The translations under genes and the position numbers were made by a program. From contig JACGCM010000679.1 of NCBI GenBank assembly GCA_014058105.1, positions 434,001 through 498,000 of the forward strand: a stretch of 64,000 nucleotides of DNA, read 5' to 3'. This DNA comes from Kingdonia uniflora (Eukaryota > Streptophyta > Magnoliopsida > Ranunculales > Circaeasteraceae). Shown piece after piece: positions 1 to 12,789 of this stretch. The notes beneath the pieces were generated by a model that saw nothing but the letters and a program-made list of their open reading frames with translations, had not been told where the DNA came from and did no database searches. Numbering within the stretch: the first letter of the stretch is position 1; every line of letters starts with the position of its first letter.

Positions 1-2400
1 ACAACAATCTTTTTCCACTGCGCCGTAATTACAATACCCTTCCCCAATCCCTTTTACGTCCCCTCCTATACAATTCTCTCCTTCCATTTTATGAAATACG
101 TAATCCTGAATCACCGCCACCAAGAATTTCAAAATATCAAATTCACAAACCTATGAGCAGTTTACTTTCCTCTCCATGTACGTATCTCATTTATTTCCAA
201 TTTATTACACATTATCTATTAATCTATAACCAATGCATCAACTTAATAAACAATTTGGGAGAATCACTAACCTTGTTTCCGTGCAGCTTCTGTATCCCTC
301 TCTTTTGCTCGTTTAACCCTTTCGATCAACATACAAATCTCCTCCTTAGCAATCGTATCTAACCACCTCAGCAATGAGCAACAACAGTTATCTCCCTAAA
401 AAAAATTCAGTTTGCAAATGATCTGAACAGTCACCTATCTCTTACATATTTATAGACCCCACATGACTGTTCGTCGTACCACTTGGCGACCATCCAGTTC
501 CTCGAGTATAACGCCTCATGCATTTTTTCTAGATTGCTTTGACTCTTAATCTTCTCCCTATTAATAAACCTTTACAATCGTACTTCAATCCTTCAAATTC
601 TTGAGGAATATCTGCAGACACATTCATATCTGTCAGTCTACGCTCCATCTTTTCCAATAGCTTATTTATTATTTACATCATTTTCCTTATACTTCATACC
701 ATCGAAAACATCTCGCCATATTCATTTTGCATATAAGTTCCCCTATTCATACTATCCTACCAATTCATATACTTATGGGATTATATTCGACATTAGTTGC
801 CTATCATTTTATTCAACAACATTCGTTTAAACACAATCTTTATTTCCCGAAGTTTGTCACGTACATTTTACATTCGACAAATAAACATTCATTTCAGCAT
901 ACTAAACTTTTCCTTACATAACATTTTACCAAACATTTACCAGTACAACGCACCTACGTCTCGAGCATTTACTCTTCATAAATCCCTCATTGCCGCTTCA
1001 TCTTCTCTCTTTACCAACAACTTTCCTTTAGTCCACATGCCACAACAACGTTCAGGAGGACGCCAAAACTATAGTTTTACACGAGACTCAAATTCCTCCT
1101 CAGCCTCCTTCGCCTCTGGCTCACTCATCCCTTCATAATTTGGTTCTTCAGGATCATCAAAATGTCATTCCATGCTCCGCAAACCAAAATATCGGTTGAA
1201 CAACACCCAGTACATTGCTTGCGCACGTCGACATACCCCATCACGGGCCTGAGCTCCCGTCTTCACCATTTTAGATGAATGCATCCATCTGGAAACAACA
1301 ACATATATTTATACAACTTCCAGTCAATACCAAACTCCCCTACATTTATTATGCCTTGAAACTCTACACAGTCAGAGTCAAATCAATCAACCTCGAAATC
1401 TGTCATTGGCCCTACACATTCCAATACCTTCGACTTTACACATAAAACAATTATCAACAAGATTGTATCACAATTTTTTAATCATATTTAATATTCGATA
1501 ACATACACAAAAACAAAAGAAAAAATAAAAAACAATTCGATAAACGCACATTTATTTATTTCATAAACTTCTTTCTTACATTTTCTATCTATTTCATTCG
1601 ATTACATTCTCAAAAATCACATTCAACATCTATCTCTTTCGAGTACATTCATTTCTAAATAATTAATTTTTCATCCATTATAATTTATCTGTTGTTAATA
1701 ACATCCTTCGACATGTCAATATTTGTGTTGTTTGCTTTTTACCAGAATCGTACATTAAAGCCTCTTTCTAGTCCTTGAAGCTCAATGACTCTCAAGTCAC
1801 TGAACTTCTAAAGAAACGCTTCAGCAGGAAAATGGCAACAAAAAGTTGCAAGAACACCCACACGTTCGGCAAGATCTCTGGACACCCATCCCAGCTTCAT
1901 ATCTTCATCACCAGTAATGACAGTTCCCCGTTCACCCCCCCCCAACTGACTACATACATTACCTTCACAACCGCATGATAATACCACCATTTCCAACAGA
2001 TACATCTTGTCTCTGCTTGATCTTTGTTCCCACCCCACTGATCTGGTCCGATCACATAACGATTTCACATCTCTCAGTTTATGCCAGTTTTGGTCGGAAC
2101 ACTCACCATCTTCAACCCAGACCCAATAACAAACCATACTTGGGACGACCTCATTCCACAAAATACCATCCACCTTCCATCCACCTCCTATTTATACCCA
2201 ACATCCTTACTCTACATTCAATGAACAACATTAATTACGCCTCGAAACCAACTTGACCAAATACAAATCACTTTGACCTCGGTAATGACATATGCTGACT
2301 TCTGAGAATATTTGACACCCTCTTCAAATTCCAGTTTCCTTCTCGACACAACTACAAGTACTTCTATCAAGAATGGGGCGATTGTAGTATCATATTCCCT
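1..2400. other. No gene recognised; decayed repeat-like DNA
   Basis: AT-rich, pyrimidine-biased plus strand with only short open frames. A 121-codon minus-strand frame at 1808-2173 has no domain I recognise. By position it could be the tail of the minus-strand retroelement seen at 2.8-3.7 kb, but nothing in the translation proves it. Confidence 0.4.
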
Positions 2401-2412
2401 AGATTCAATAAG

Positions 2413-2512
2413 AGACAGCTCAACACTTTGTAGTCGAAGACAGTTCAACATTCTATAGTTGAAGACAGCTCAGCACTCTGTAGTAAAAAATAGCTCAACA
2501 TTCTAGAAGATT
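2413..2512. repeat. 25-bp tandem repeat, about four units
   Basis: Four consecutive 25-bp units of the form AGACAGCTCAACACTTTGTA + GTCGA at 2413, 2438, 2463 and 2488. They differ at a few positions and the last is the most divergent. Such small tandem repeats are common in the U3 part of plant LTRs. The array sits just left of an LTR-like block, so it may belong to that LTR. Confidence 0.75.
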
Positions 2513-2519
2513 TTGTGAG

Positions 2520-2835
2520 TCCTTGACTTACCAAAAGTAGCTGTTGCAGCCCGGCCAAGAAGGAACTATAAGAGATCCGCAAAGTTCTCCCACTACCCCC
2601 GGAATAAGACTCTTTTTTTCTTTTTGTAAACTGCCTGTATATATAATAAATACAGGCAAAGAATAGGTTCTAAAGGAAGGCATATCTTACATTTCTTTAT
2701 CCTAAACACTAAGCAACACTCTAAAAATCTCTAATAACTAGCATCTACTAGATTTTACATAAAATCCTCCTCGAGGTTGTGGTTTTTCTCAGTTTCTGCT
2801 GAGTTTTTCACGTAAAATCTTGGTCGTTAAATTTT
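2520..2835 (+). mobile_element. LTR-like (R/U5) block, possibly a solo LTR
   Basis: The sequence runs through a TATATATAATAA-type box near 2640 and then a stretch around 2770-2825 with the style GAGGTTGTGGTTTTTCTC then GAGTTTTTCACGTAAAATCT. This is the familiar look of the R/U5 part of plant Copia-type LTRs on the plus strand. No matching second LTR, primer-binding site or target duplication was found, so the borders are approximate. Confidence 0.35.
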
Positions 2836-3720
2836 TATTACACAATCCTTATGAACAAATATTGGTGAAGGTTTTCCTCCCATAAAACACATAACTACAA
2901 TACCCCTTACCCATACAAGATGGCCATTCCACGGTCTACCAAAAGATTCGAAGTCAAAAAACTTCGGCCTAGACGAATCACTAAACAAGTAACCACTCCT
3001 ACGAGCTTGCACATACTTAATTTTGTAATATTTCCATACATCAGCTGTTACAAACTACTTCGCAGTCCCGTTCTTTCTTCACCTCTCATTCAATACTTCA
3101 CACACCCTCCTCATCTCATAAGTATTCCCATTTAATTGTGCGAGGCAGCACTGCAATATATTCATAACTCCTTTTTGAAAATAAGTCAATGGTATCCTAA
3201 GACCATATAAAACGTGGTTCAGATAACACAGAAACCCATCATTCGGACCTGCCATACCAGACCCTTTTATAGTACGCAATCTCTATATCTTCCCTAATTC
3301 CTTTCTCCACCTTCCATAAATCAAAATTTGGCACTTGATAATCTACCTTCTTCCCTTGCTCTGATAACAAGGTCCTAAACCATAGGCCTTCCTCCATTAC
3401 ATAATCCTCCCACTTCCCTATTACCTTCCTTTTAAATTTCAAAAATTATTTCCATATATCTACTCCTTCCGGATATATGCAAAATATATCATTCTCCGCC
3501 CCTATTTCCACATCCTACTCTACTACATTACACTCTTCAATGGGCATCTCAGGCACTATCCCCACGGTTACTTCCCTACCATCTACGGTCTCCTCTATGC
3601 CTCTGCAATCGTCCTCTCTACCCGAAGAAGATGTTTCCTCTGAACTGGACGAAACTACAAATTTACTACTAGGTCTTAAGTTTTTAGAACACATACATGA
3701 CCTACAGGTATAAACAATTT
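2827..3720 (-). pseudogene. Retroelement gag / Transposase_28-like fragment, broken
   Basis: Minus-strand translation across three frames gives a collinear run. It includes KWEDYVMEEGLWFRTLL (about 3400-3350), then GLRIPLTYFQKGVMNILQ (about 3200-3150) with an LNGNTYEMRRV segment, then VTADVWKYYKIKYVQARRSG (about 3050-2990) and GRPWNGHLVWVRG. This order resembles the plant 'putative gypsy-type transposon' region (Transposase_28 style: a hydrophobic 'LPLS.F...VL...L..AQL.PN.' block followed by a 'K.W....F.V.G' block). Frameshifts and stops break it, so no protein is expected. The family call is from remembered consensus and needs a profile search. Confidence 0.45.
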
Positions 3721-6270
3721 TTTATTATTTACTCTCTCTCAATGATTTACCTACACAATCATATGATATACAACAAACACAACAAATAAAAGCTTTACCC
3801 ATACTTACTATCTCCTTACTACCTAGTATTTTTTTTTTCAAAACTTTCACAACAACAAAAACTAAAATTCAATTTCCCCTCTTCTCCTACAAAAATAGTT
3901 ACCATATACAGAGATTCTGCAATATTCACAAATACAGAAAAATAATTCTTTTTAGTCCCCTATATTCTAAAATTTCCTATCCCCAATCAGTAACATATAA
4001 AGATGATTTACCAAACAACAAATACACAGACTACTATTCACTTCAAACGTGACAAAGCATCAAAAATTTACTTACCTGTACTGGAAGATCGATCTTCTAC
4101 TCTGTCCATAACTTTTACAGAAGTCGAGTGATTACGCTACATTTCTAATAAATTATTTTCACCATACGAAGCTTTTACTACAGGATTACACTCAGAACTC
4201 AAACATTTTCTCTTTCTGGAAATACTGGTTATACCATTTTTCTCTCTATTTATAATTGTAGATAATTTATGAGGGAAATAGAGACGAGTTTTTATACTCT
4301 TTATCGGTTTTTGAAACGATGACTTTCTCAAACACGTGTCGGCCACCCCGACTGTCTCTACAGGCATGTCTTTTCGCCTCACAACATCATCATTACTTCA
4401 AGGATAATGTGTTCTGCTATCACGTCTATCCCTCACATCAACTATTAAGCAATTCAGTTCCTCCTTCCTAAACAAAAAAAATCTACACGATCCCTCACCT
4501 TGCTTATACTCAATCAAGATCGTACCACACCGTCCATCGTTCCTATTAATAACAAATATTCAAAATTTAAAATCATCAACACAACTATTCAAATTAGCCA
4601 GCTATAATCCATCATAATTTCCCAATAAGCGGATACACAAACACATTAGTCCTACTTTTCAGGTCGCAGATTCAATTTATACTTTATCCTAAATTTAACA
4701 GATAACAAACACAGAATACTGCAAACAAATTATTTATTCATTCCGAGCTATAAAAGTTCGAGTTTACATTCACATATAGTTATATTTAAAGTAGCCCGGG
4801 TGATTCAATTCACCACATGGTATTATATCCCCCTGCTGCTTTCTCATCCTCTTCAGCCAGTTTATCCAGTGCGATCTCTCGAACAACATCCTCTCACAGG
4901 GTCGCATCCTAAAGTAAAGTACAGAGCACATCACACCAGAAATAGCGATCAAACTCCGCACGCCTACCTTCGTCATCTAAACTGTCTTACTGCAACGGCA
5001 ACTTTAGTAACACAGCATCATAAGGTAACTAGTAAAAGTACCGCTCACAAAGTTAGGCCACCTTGATACTTAACTTACCTTCTGCCACATGTCGAGCACA
5101 CCGAGAACATGTCCTCACCATGACAGCTTTCAATTAACCACAAACGAGCTTTTTCTTGCAGAAGAATACGCTGAACAGTATCCAAGGATCAAAATCTTAT
5201 ATAGCCAACATATAGATATTTTTGTACACCACCAATTTCGCCTACAAACCAGATTTTAAGGGACGATATATTCTACGGGAACAAATTTTTAACAATAAGG
5301 ATATCCGTAGATTTTTTGGTATATTTTCGGACAACTCATACTTGCCTAGTACAACTCAAAAGCCTACAAACATACCAATCATATTCCAAGGATTATTTAT
5401 ACCTACAGATTACGATAACTTAAGATTCCCCTCATTTCACATACGCGTTAATACGTATCCATTCCCATCATCCATAACTAACAACCCTAAGATCATGCTG
5501 GAAGTTATTTTAGTTTATCTTGCCAAAGCGACCCCATTACATTTTGACCACCTCTTTTTTGAACTCACTTTCACAGTCTCTCAACTATTTTACATACAAC
5601 CAAATTTTGCCGCAATTCGATTTTTTTTTCCACACATCACTTCTACAACATATTGATGTCTTGTAGCTCGCTTCAATAGATTTCTTTCAGTTCGACACAA
5701 GTATGTGTCCTATTTAAACATCTCTAACAGGTCGATTCATATATTATACAGAATTACATTTTTTTAACATCTTTTCGACCTATAGAATTCTTTTTCGTTA
5801 TTATTATTATCTCCACTTTCTATCACACACAATGTGATTCATCAATAGTTCAAATTACCATTCTCATTTTTCAGTTTGTTTTATCAAGCAGAAAATTACA
5901 TCAGCATGCTAAAAATATATTTTTAGTTAGAATTGCAATACTCATTTTGCATAAAAAAGAAATTCTCATAAGCTCAAATTTACAAGACAATTTCAGAACT
6001 TTCCTATAGATTAATCTACAGGTTACATTACATCAATTTATACACTGAAACACTTCTTTAATAAAAATAAAGAAAATGGTTGTAACAGAGCCTGAAGCAG
6101 ATGAATGGACGCATGTTTCCAATCTCCATCTCCACCACCACCGTCTCTTCCTCCGTAACCTCCACCACCTCTGAGTGCAGAGAAAGAAAAATGATTTTAC
6201 TTTTATATAATCTAGTCACTGAAAATAGCGGCAGGACTTCCTCGGACGTACATCAACCATCTCATCTGCC
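3721..6270. other. No gene recognised
   Basis: AT-rich sequence with scattered short frames. At 4137-4382 the minus strand has an 81-codon frame, and GT/AG-like signals (about 4080 and 3735) could join it to the gag-like fragment. A 144-codon plus frame at 5222-5656 opens only from TTG and has no recognisable domain. Probably internal sequence of a decayed retroelement. Confidence 0.35.
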
Positions 6271-6272
6271 TC

Positions 6273-6530
6273 TCAAATTGCCTGCTCTGCCAGAAGATAC
6301 AGACCGTCCCTGGGCCCCTGCCCCGACGTTACTATATAGTGAAAGCGTACCATTTGATAGTAATCGTCACCCGCCTCCTCTATCTCTTCATACGTCATAC
6401 CATAGTAGGTAGGACGCATAGGAATAGGAGTAGGAAGGTCAAGGGACTGGGTCCCAAAGTATTGAAACTGCAGCTCTTGCACTTTGGCAAGGACCCTAGC
6501 CTCGTACGATTGACGTCTGGTGGTCACCAT
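6273..6530 (-). other. Possible gag-like N-terminal fragment (85 codons), unrecognised
   Basis: A minus-strand frame begins with ATG at 6530 and reads MVTTRRQSYEARVLAKVQEL, then a Pro/Tyr-rich stretch, and stops at 6273. The basic start followed by a helical segment is common in gag-like proteins, and it lies on the same strand as the gag-like fragment at 2.8-3.7 kb. I recognise no named domain. It may equally be a chance frame. Confidence 0.22.
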
Positions 6531-6902
6531 CTTCTCAAGCAAAATAAATACAAAAACAATACTTGCAGAAGATATAGAATAAAGGAAGTACTTGACGAAT
6601 AAAAGTTGCAACTGCAAACAATAACAGTATTTATACCAAAACTCCATTCAATGTTGCGTTCCAAATTCCCAATGTCATAATGAATTCCAATACACAATCT
6701 TGACCAAAGCCATTGGTTCTAGGGAACCCCAAGGCCACAACGGATATTCAAGAAGAAACATTGGAAATGTTCCCCGCATATTGAATACAACATTAATAAT
6801 ACTTCTCAACCAATACCACTCGCTCATGATGCTTCTCGTACTCTTGGCTGAGAGGGGGTGGTTGTTGTTGCGTATTCTAGATCGTGAACTCAAGCCTCAG
6901 CT

Positions 6903-7420
6903 TTGACCATCATACATTTAATTGACTTCATCAACATACGATCACATGGCACACTATGGAACAGCTACAAAGAAGAGTTTATTTCTCACTCTCGACCTCC
7001 ACACCAACAGCTCTATTTAACAAGTACTCAGACATTAATAAAACCATTGCAAAATAGAAGGATCAGACTATTATGCAATCAGTTCAAAGACTCGTCAAAA
7101 TCATATTGTAACATTCATCATTAAGAGTAATAATGATCGTCAAACGGTCACATATAAGACCTATAAATAGGACCAGAGAACTACAGATTAAACACAGAGA
7201 ATTCTATCCAAAAACTCTATACAAAACTATCCAGAGAAATCTTTGTAATAGCTAGCCATCATCAATAATATCTCTTTCTAAAATCTTCAAGAGAGGTCAT
7301 GGTTTTTAACCTATTCAAAGATTTTCCACGCTAAATCTCGTGTTAGCAATTACTTGATAGCGCTCTAATTATCTTTGGTATAAGATACGAAGTTCGATAT
7401 ACAAAATTAGGTTCTTGCAA
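6903..7420 (+). mobile_element. LTR-like block followed by primer-binding-site-like motif
   Basis: A plus-strand TATA-like CTATAAATAGGACC lies near 7161 and is followed by an R/U5-like stretch (GGTCATGGTTTTTAACC, then TTTTCCACGCTAAATCTCGT, 7295-7345). TTTGGTATAAGATAC at about 7373 resembles the tRNA-Met primer-binding site TGGTATCAGAGC. The layout fits a 5' LTR plus primer site of a Copia-like element whose body is lost. Borders are approximate and no target duplication was found. Confidence 0.38.
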
Positions 7421-8076
7421 CTACATATCCTGTACACTTGCTTTCAGTTTTTTCCAATTTTCAAGCATTACATACCTCCCTACTAACAATGAATTCCCTT
7501 GTTTGCTAGTGTGGTAAAAATTATGATCTTCATCATTCACGCACAAGCCTCAACCCTAACCGTTGGTTATGTTAATGTATTCATAAATTTGGTAGGTATA
7601 GTTTTTAGGCGTGGGTAGATGAGGTAAAAAGTATAATTGTGGTCTCATTTGAAGAGTCTCTAAACCACCCGGTAGGAGACTCTACCATTGCCTACCATAC
7701 CATTGTCAGTCCAAAATTTGGTTTTGAGAATCGTCCATGCCGATGATTTTAGGAAGCCACAATCGACAATGGCAGAAGAAATCACAAATTTTGGTTAAGG
7801 GAGAAATGAGATCTTAGAAACTATTACAAATGAAACTTACGCTGAACTAAGGATCTTCGAGGTCAGAATAAAGATGCTACAAAATTTTATGTCCAAGTTA
7901 AAATCTCTGGATTTTTATAAGTAGTCAAATATGTAGGAGTGAAGTGTAATATTCCTTATCTTTAGTGACGTTAATTTGTAACACTAGCATAATAAACTCC
8001 TTATGACCAAATGCTAAAAAGTGATAATCGAATAACAAATTCCACTGAACATCAATATTAAAGAAGATAGGAAAAT
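7421..8076. other. No gene recognised
   Basis: AT-rich intergenic sequence. No coding, RNA or repeat signal that I can support. Confidence 0.5.
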
Positions 8077-8334
8077 CTATGGTTCAAGACTGGACAACCT
8101 CTCCTCAATTAGATCTAACCCCTCCTCTAGTGATTCAACTATGTCAATAATACGCTTAAGATTCAACCCTATTATTGTAAATCTAGCAACCATTCTATTG
8201 CCAATGTCTTCGACAGCTGATTGAAGCTTCGTAAAGAAATCAAAAGCCCTCCCTAAGAAGTCATCCTTCATAGTTTGGCATTTCTCCATTGCAGGCTTGT
8301 AGTTGTGTAGATTGCGTGATCGACCTGGATCCAT
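8077..8334 (-). other. Small open frame, 85 codons, coiled-coil-like, unknown
   Basis: An ATG at 8334 on the minus strand opens an 85-codon frame ending at 8077. The C-terminal half reads IIDIVESLEEGLDLIEERL, a heptad-like amphipathic helix; the N-terminus is basic. It lies just downstream of the Ulp1-like pseudogene on the same strand and could be a last exon or an accessory frame of that element. No family is recognised and chance is possible. Confidence 0.28.
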
Positions 8335-8769
8335 TATGATTAATTATGGAGTGGAACTTTACATATATGGAGTTCACTGTATATATAAGCATAAACAAAT
8401 AGTGCGACGTGTTAAACAATCTTTTCGTGTCAGAACGACATGACAAGGCAAGAACAAAGGAGTAAATTCTTTCAAAAAATTGTAGGAAATGAAAATAATG
8501 ATAAATGATGAATGAGAAATGAAAAATCGTATATAAAAAATGACAAATAATATATAACTAGATAACATATATTTTATAAAATGACATACATTTAACTAGA
8601 CAGACATTACATTCTGACTCCATTCTAACGAATGATAAATATTTTGTCACTTGATGGCAAAGAATATATTACAAATGCCAAATATTTTATAAATTAATGA
8701 TATTCATAACTGTTTATAACTTTACAGATCTACAAAAATTATAATTTACAATAAAATGGATGTTAAAGT
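8335..8769. other. No gene recognised; very AT-rich
   Basis: AT-rich spacer, with motifs such as AAATGACAAATAAT near 8540 that echo the intron repeat further right. Nothing coding. Confidence 0.5.
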
Positions 8770-8945
8770 TTACAAATTAGCCTCCGGCTCAACTCCCAAC
8801 CTCAATATGTCATTAGCAATTATGTAACGATATTCATCACCATTTATCTGATCTGGAAATCTCATCTCCCTTAGGATATTGTCCAAAAAGAAAAACATAT
8901 AGATCCCACAGTCATTACAATTTGGCTATATTGGACCCTCCCCAA
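8770..8945 (-). pseudogene. Ulp1 C-terminal block with catalytic Cys and internal stop
   Basis: Minus-strand translation reads PNCNDCGIYMFFFLDNILRE and ends at a TAA at 8772-8770. The C48 signature is Q-x(5)-DCG with catalytic Cys; the Cys codon is 8910-8908. Directly upstream, where the family has the conserved Gln of 'P.Q.N..DCG', the codon is TAG (8928-8926), one C-to-T change from CAG. Confidence 0.65.
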
Positions 8946-9157
8946 AATGAGTTGTACAACTGGAGTTAATACCATAAGTGTTTACTTCTGAACCAGTGGG
9001 TGGCCTACGATAAGCAAAATTAGCTAGTCCATATCAACATTCTCGGGAACATCTGTAATAGTTGATCATGAATAAGCTGATACCTAGGAGATAACTTCTT
9101 TTTCTTCTTTGTATTTGTAATCTTCGTATTAACCAGTTAATCATATATGCATATTTG

Positions 9158-9470
9158 TCATTTCGTAAAGGACACAGCACAAAGGACCCAATGGTTCCCA
9201 TTAAGATTCCAAGGAAGGAGTATTAATTTTGAATTCTTCACTTTCAAATCTCCTCGATCGAAGTAACGCGAAACTGTAGAATCCCATTTTATAGAAGTAA
9301 TTTGTGCCCAAATTGATTTCTTCTTCAATTCTACATCTTTTAGAGAAGACATAATCCGAGTCCAGACATTGAAAGCCCTATATATAATTTGACTCGAATA
9401 CACATCCGTCAATACAATCCTTTTATTAGCTGGGCGGGCACGATGTTGGGAATCAAAAAATTGAATCAGA
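9158..9470 (-). pseudogene. Ulp1 catalytic-core block with His
   Basis: A minus-strand open stretch of about 100 codons ends LILLPWNLNGNHWVLCAVSF. The 'P.N..HW.L' motif with catalytic His is typical of C48 peptidases. Upstream it reads FFDSQHRARPANKRIVLTD. The catalytic Asp block expected just downstream is not clear. In another frame, LLQMFPRMLIWTS (about 9060-9020) looks like the segment that normally follows it, so a frameshift or an intron lies between. Confidence 0.6.
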
Positions 9471-10109
9471 GCTTTAATGTAAACATTAATGACTTTAACA
9501 AAAAAAGACCATGAAAAATTATCAACAATAAATGATAAAGTTCAGAAATACAAATAATAACGACTTCAAAACAAATGATAAAGTTCAAGGAAAACAACTT
9601 CTATCTAAACAAATGCCAAAGTGCAATGAACAAATGACAACCACTTTGAAAACAAATGGTAGAGATTCTTGAACAAATGATAGTTTTCTGAAAAAATGAC
9701 CTAAATGACAGAGGATACCATAATAAATGGCAGAGGAAAATAAATAAATGATATAAATACTTCATTATCCAACCATTGGTTTGGATGTAAAGTGTAGAGA
9801 GAGTTAAGGTAAACAGTTTCTTCACATATCCTCCTATAAATACTCGTGTTGTAGTCCATATCTTTAGTAGATAATTCATCCTTCCTCAGTGATCAAACAT
9901 GGTCCACCGATTTTTTCTTATCCTAGGATATGGGTCTTTGAATAAAAGATTTGAATAATACTTCAGGAAGAAGCTTGTCAAGGTGAGTATACAATAGGTT
10001 CATTTGAATAGATAAATTACTTGAATAATAAGAAAATATAAATGTGCATATTACATGAGAATGAGTAATAAGATATGTCATGAAATCTTATTACTCAGGG
10101 TTTGGTTTA

Positions 10110-11640
10110 AAAGTACTTCATGCATTGGTCTTGTCAATAACCACTTCTTTTATAATTTTCGCAGGGCCTAGTTTTTTCTGTGAAGTTCCATCATCATTAT
10201 CCTTGCCTTCAACCACCTCCTCTTTACTTTGTTCCTCAACTGATGCACTAGCTGTTTGGTCTGCACTCATCTACAAATAAACACACTACAAATTATAAGA
10301 GTGATACAAGATATGGTAAAATAAAGAGAAAAAAATGAGGAGTTACCAGCAAATGAATGACTAATAATCAGAAACAAGTGATAAGTTACCTGATTAGCTT
10401 CATCAACATCTTCTTCCTGGTAGAAAAACACTACTTCAATTTTTGCTTGGTCTGCAACCTCCATAGTCTGTATAACAAATGGTAAAAAAAAACAAATTAA
10501 AAAATGGTTAATATTATGGATAACTCAAAATAAATGTTAGTTAAATACCTCATTGGTTTTTTTTACTACATTTTTTTAACATAATACACCACTACAGTTT
10601 TTTGTTCCTCCATCTGTAAAATAGAATATACATACTACAAATGGTAAAATTAAATGAACAATTGATAGGGTATCACACAACAAATGTGATATATAGCTCA
10701 AAACAAATATTAGATAAATACATCTTGAACTCCCTCTTTATCAACAAATTGAGATTGCCCTTCTTGAACAGATTTAGCTTTCTCATCACTATTTTTCTCA
10801 TCATCACCATCTTTCTCATCTTCATAATCTTTTTCTTTAGCTTGAGGTTCTTCATCTTCTACTGCACCCTTCTTCCACTTCACACAAAACAAATAAAATG
10901 AACAAAGACTTCATAACAAATGACACTTATGGAAGAAAAAATGACAAATATATCCGAATAAATACCAAAGACTTCTGAGCAAATGACAGAGTTCAGAACA
11001 AATGACAAAGTTTAGGTAAAGTACATGATAATGTTCTAAAAAACAAATGTCAAATAAAAACAAATAAATTATAAGAAGTCGTAAACGAATGATACCTCTA
11101 GACGATCACCACCATGTTCAGAAAATATAGCTTCCAAATTCATTTTCCTCTCAACTTCAGCTTTATCCTCTACCCTTAAATCCTTTTCCACCTCTAATCC
11201 CTCTCCAGGGATAACTTGCTGAATCAAATTTTCTGCAGTTAATTAAATTTTATCAGACTTTAGATCTGGGATTGCCGCCCGTCTCTTCCTTGGTGTTCTA
11301 TTACCCTTACAGATTAAGGATTTTAAAATGATCAGTGGGATATCATCTAATTATTCATCAGTGATAGCTTTTTTCTTCATGTCTTCAACTTTTTTCTTCA
11401 GTGGAACATCAGTTTATTCTACCTTCTTGCTCTTCTTGTTTCCATTGGTCTTGTGCTTCTTTCCATGTTTTTCTACCTTATCCCTTTCTCTCATAGCTTT
11501 TTTCTTTACTTCAATTTTTTGATTTTTTTTATTGGAGCTATCTTTGCAAAGTTCTCAGTCCCGCCTTCTTTCTTTTCCCATCTTCTTTCTCATCACCTTC
11601 TTCTTCTAGCTTATATTTCGTGATTTTCTCAGGAGTAGAG
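10110..11640 (-). pseudogene. Charged linker exons of the Ulp1-like gene, with duplicated exon-intron modules
   Basis: Several short minus-strand coding blocks have clean acceptor and donor signals. They include MEVADQAKIEVVFFYQEEDV (10458 down to a donor GTAACTT at about 10390), a related MEEQKTVVVYY block (10610), MSADQTASASVEEQ (10270), and an Asp/Glu/Lys-rich block at 10877-10722 with donor GTATTTATC. Two adjoining introns begin alike (GTATTTAACTAACATTTA and GTATTTATCTAATATTTG) and end alike (CCATTTGT...ACAG). This suggests duplication of an exon-plus-intron unit. A Lys-rich block (HGKKHKTNGNKKSKK) lies at about 11480-11400. Confidence 0.5.
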
Positions 11641-12789
11641 TACTAGTACTGCCCAAGGAGTAGAGTACCATCTCTAACTGGTAAAGTACTACCTCTAACT
11701 GTAGACATCGAAATTCGTTTCAACATTTTACCATGGTCTTCCAACTGGTAGCATACCTTAACCACTGCAACTCCGATATCAGCGGTGGAATAACTGTTAT
11801 TAATTGTAAGTGCACCGATTGTAAGTGCTTCGATTACAGGCGTACCGTCGATTGCAGTTGCTTCAATGTAATTTCTCTAAAATATTCAAACAAATGACAA
11901 AAAGTGATTTAGAAATTACAGAAAAACTATCTAACAATGACAATAGGCATAAAACTGATGACAAAATGGAACTTAATAATGACAGGGAAAATGACAGAGA
12001 AAGAAATCAAACAAATGACAAGAAGAAGATAAAAAATGCCAAACTTAAGGGAAAAAAATGTAAAACACTTAAAATAAATGACAAAGAAATAAAAAAATGA
12101 ATCATTCATACAAATAAATGAAGATTACCATGACCTTTTGCACAAATTCTTGCTGCATGTCAGTCTCAGACGGCTTCAAAGCTACTACCACCAATTTGAG
12201 GTTAGCAAAAAACTTTTTAAACGTCACAATTTGGTGATGCTTAAAATATGTCATCCTCCATCCCTGTAGCTTAAGGAATAAATGTTTGGATTTCTAAATT
12301 CCTGGAAACTTTAGGCCAAGAATATAGAGGAAAACCCATATCATCAACACCCAGGTACATCTATACAATGATAAAGCTTTATTCAATTTTTTATCAGCGG
12401 CCGATCGATAATCGACAAACTTCACTATTTGACTCTACAAAAAATTATAGACTTGATCACCCCAGGGAATCTGCTGAACTGATTTAAATCATCTACCATA
12501 TTAACATACTTCACCTCAACGTTTCTCCCATTGTTCGGGAGGACAAATGATAGTAAAAAAATTAATAAATTTAATCGAAGAACATAGTCTGCAAAACAAA
12601 ATCACACATAACAAAGAATAAGAATGGAAAAAAATGACAAAGAATACACAATGTAATAATAAAAACCGTAGAAAATAATGATAAAACAAAATAAAATAAG
12701 ACCCAAAAATGGCAAATACAATACAAAAAAATTTGGGGTGACAAATACAATGTAGAATAATGATAAAACAGACCAAACAAATGAAAAAT

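Noticed and set aside
5222..5656. 144-codon plus-strand open frame
   Set aside because: It opens from TTG, not ATG, and shows no domain or codon-use signal. The region looks like decayed retroelement.
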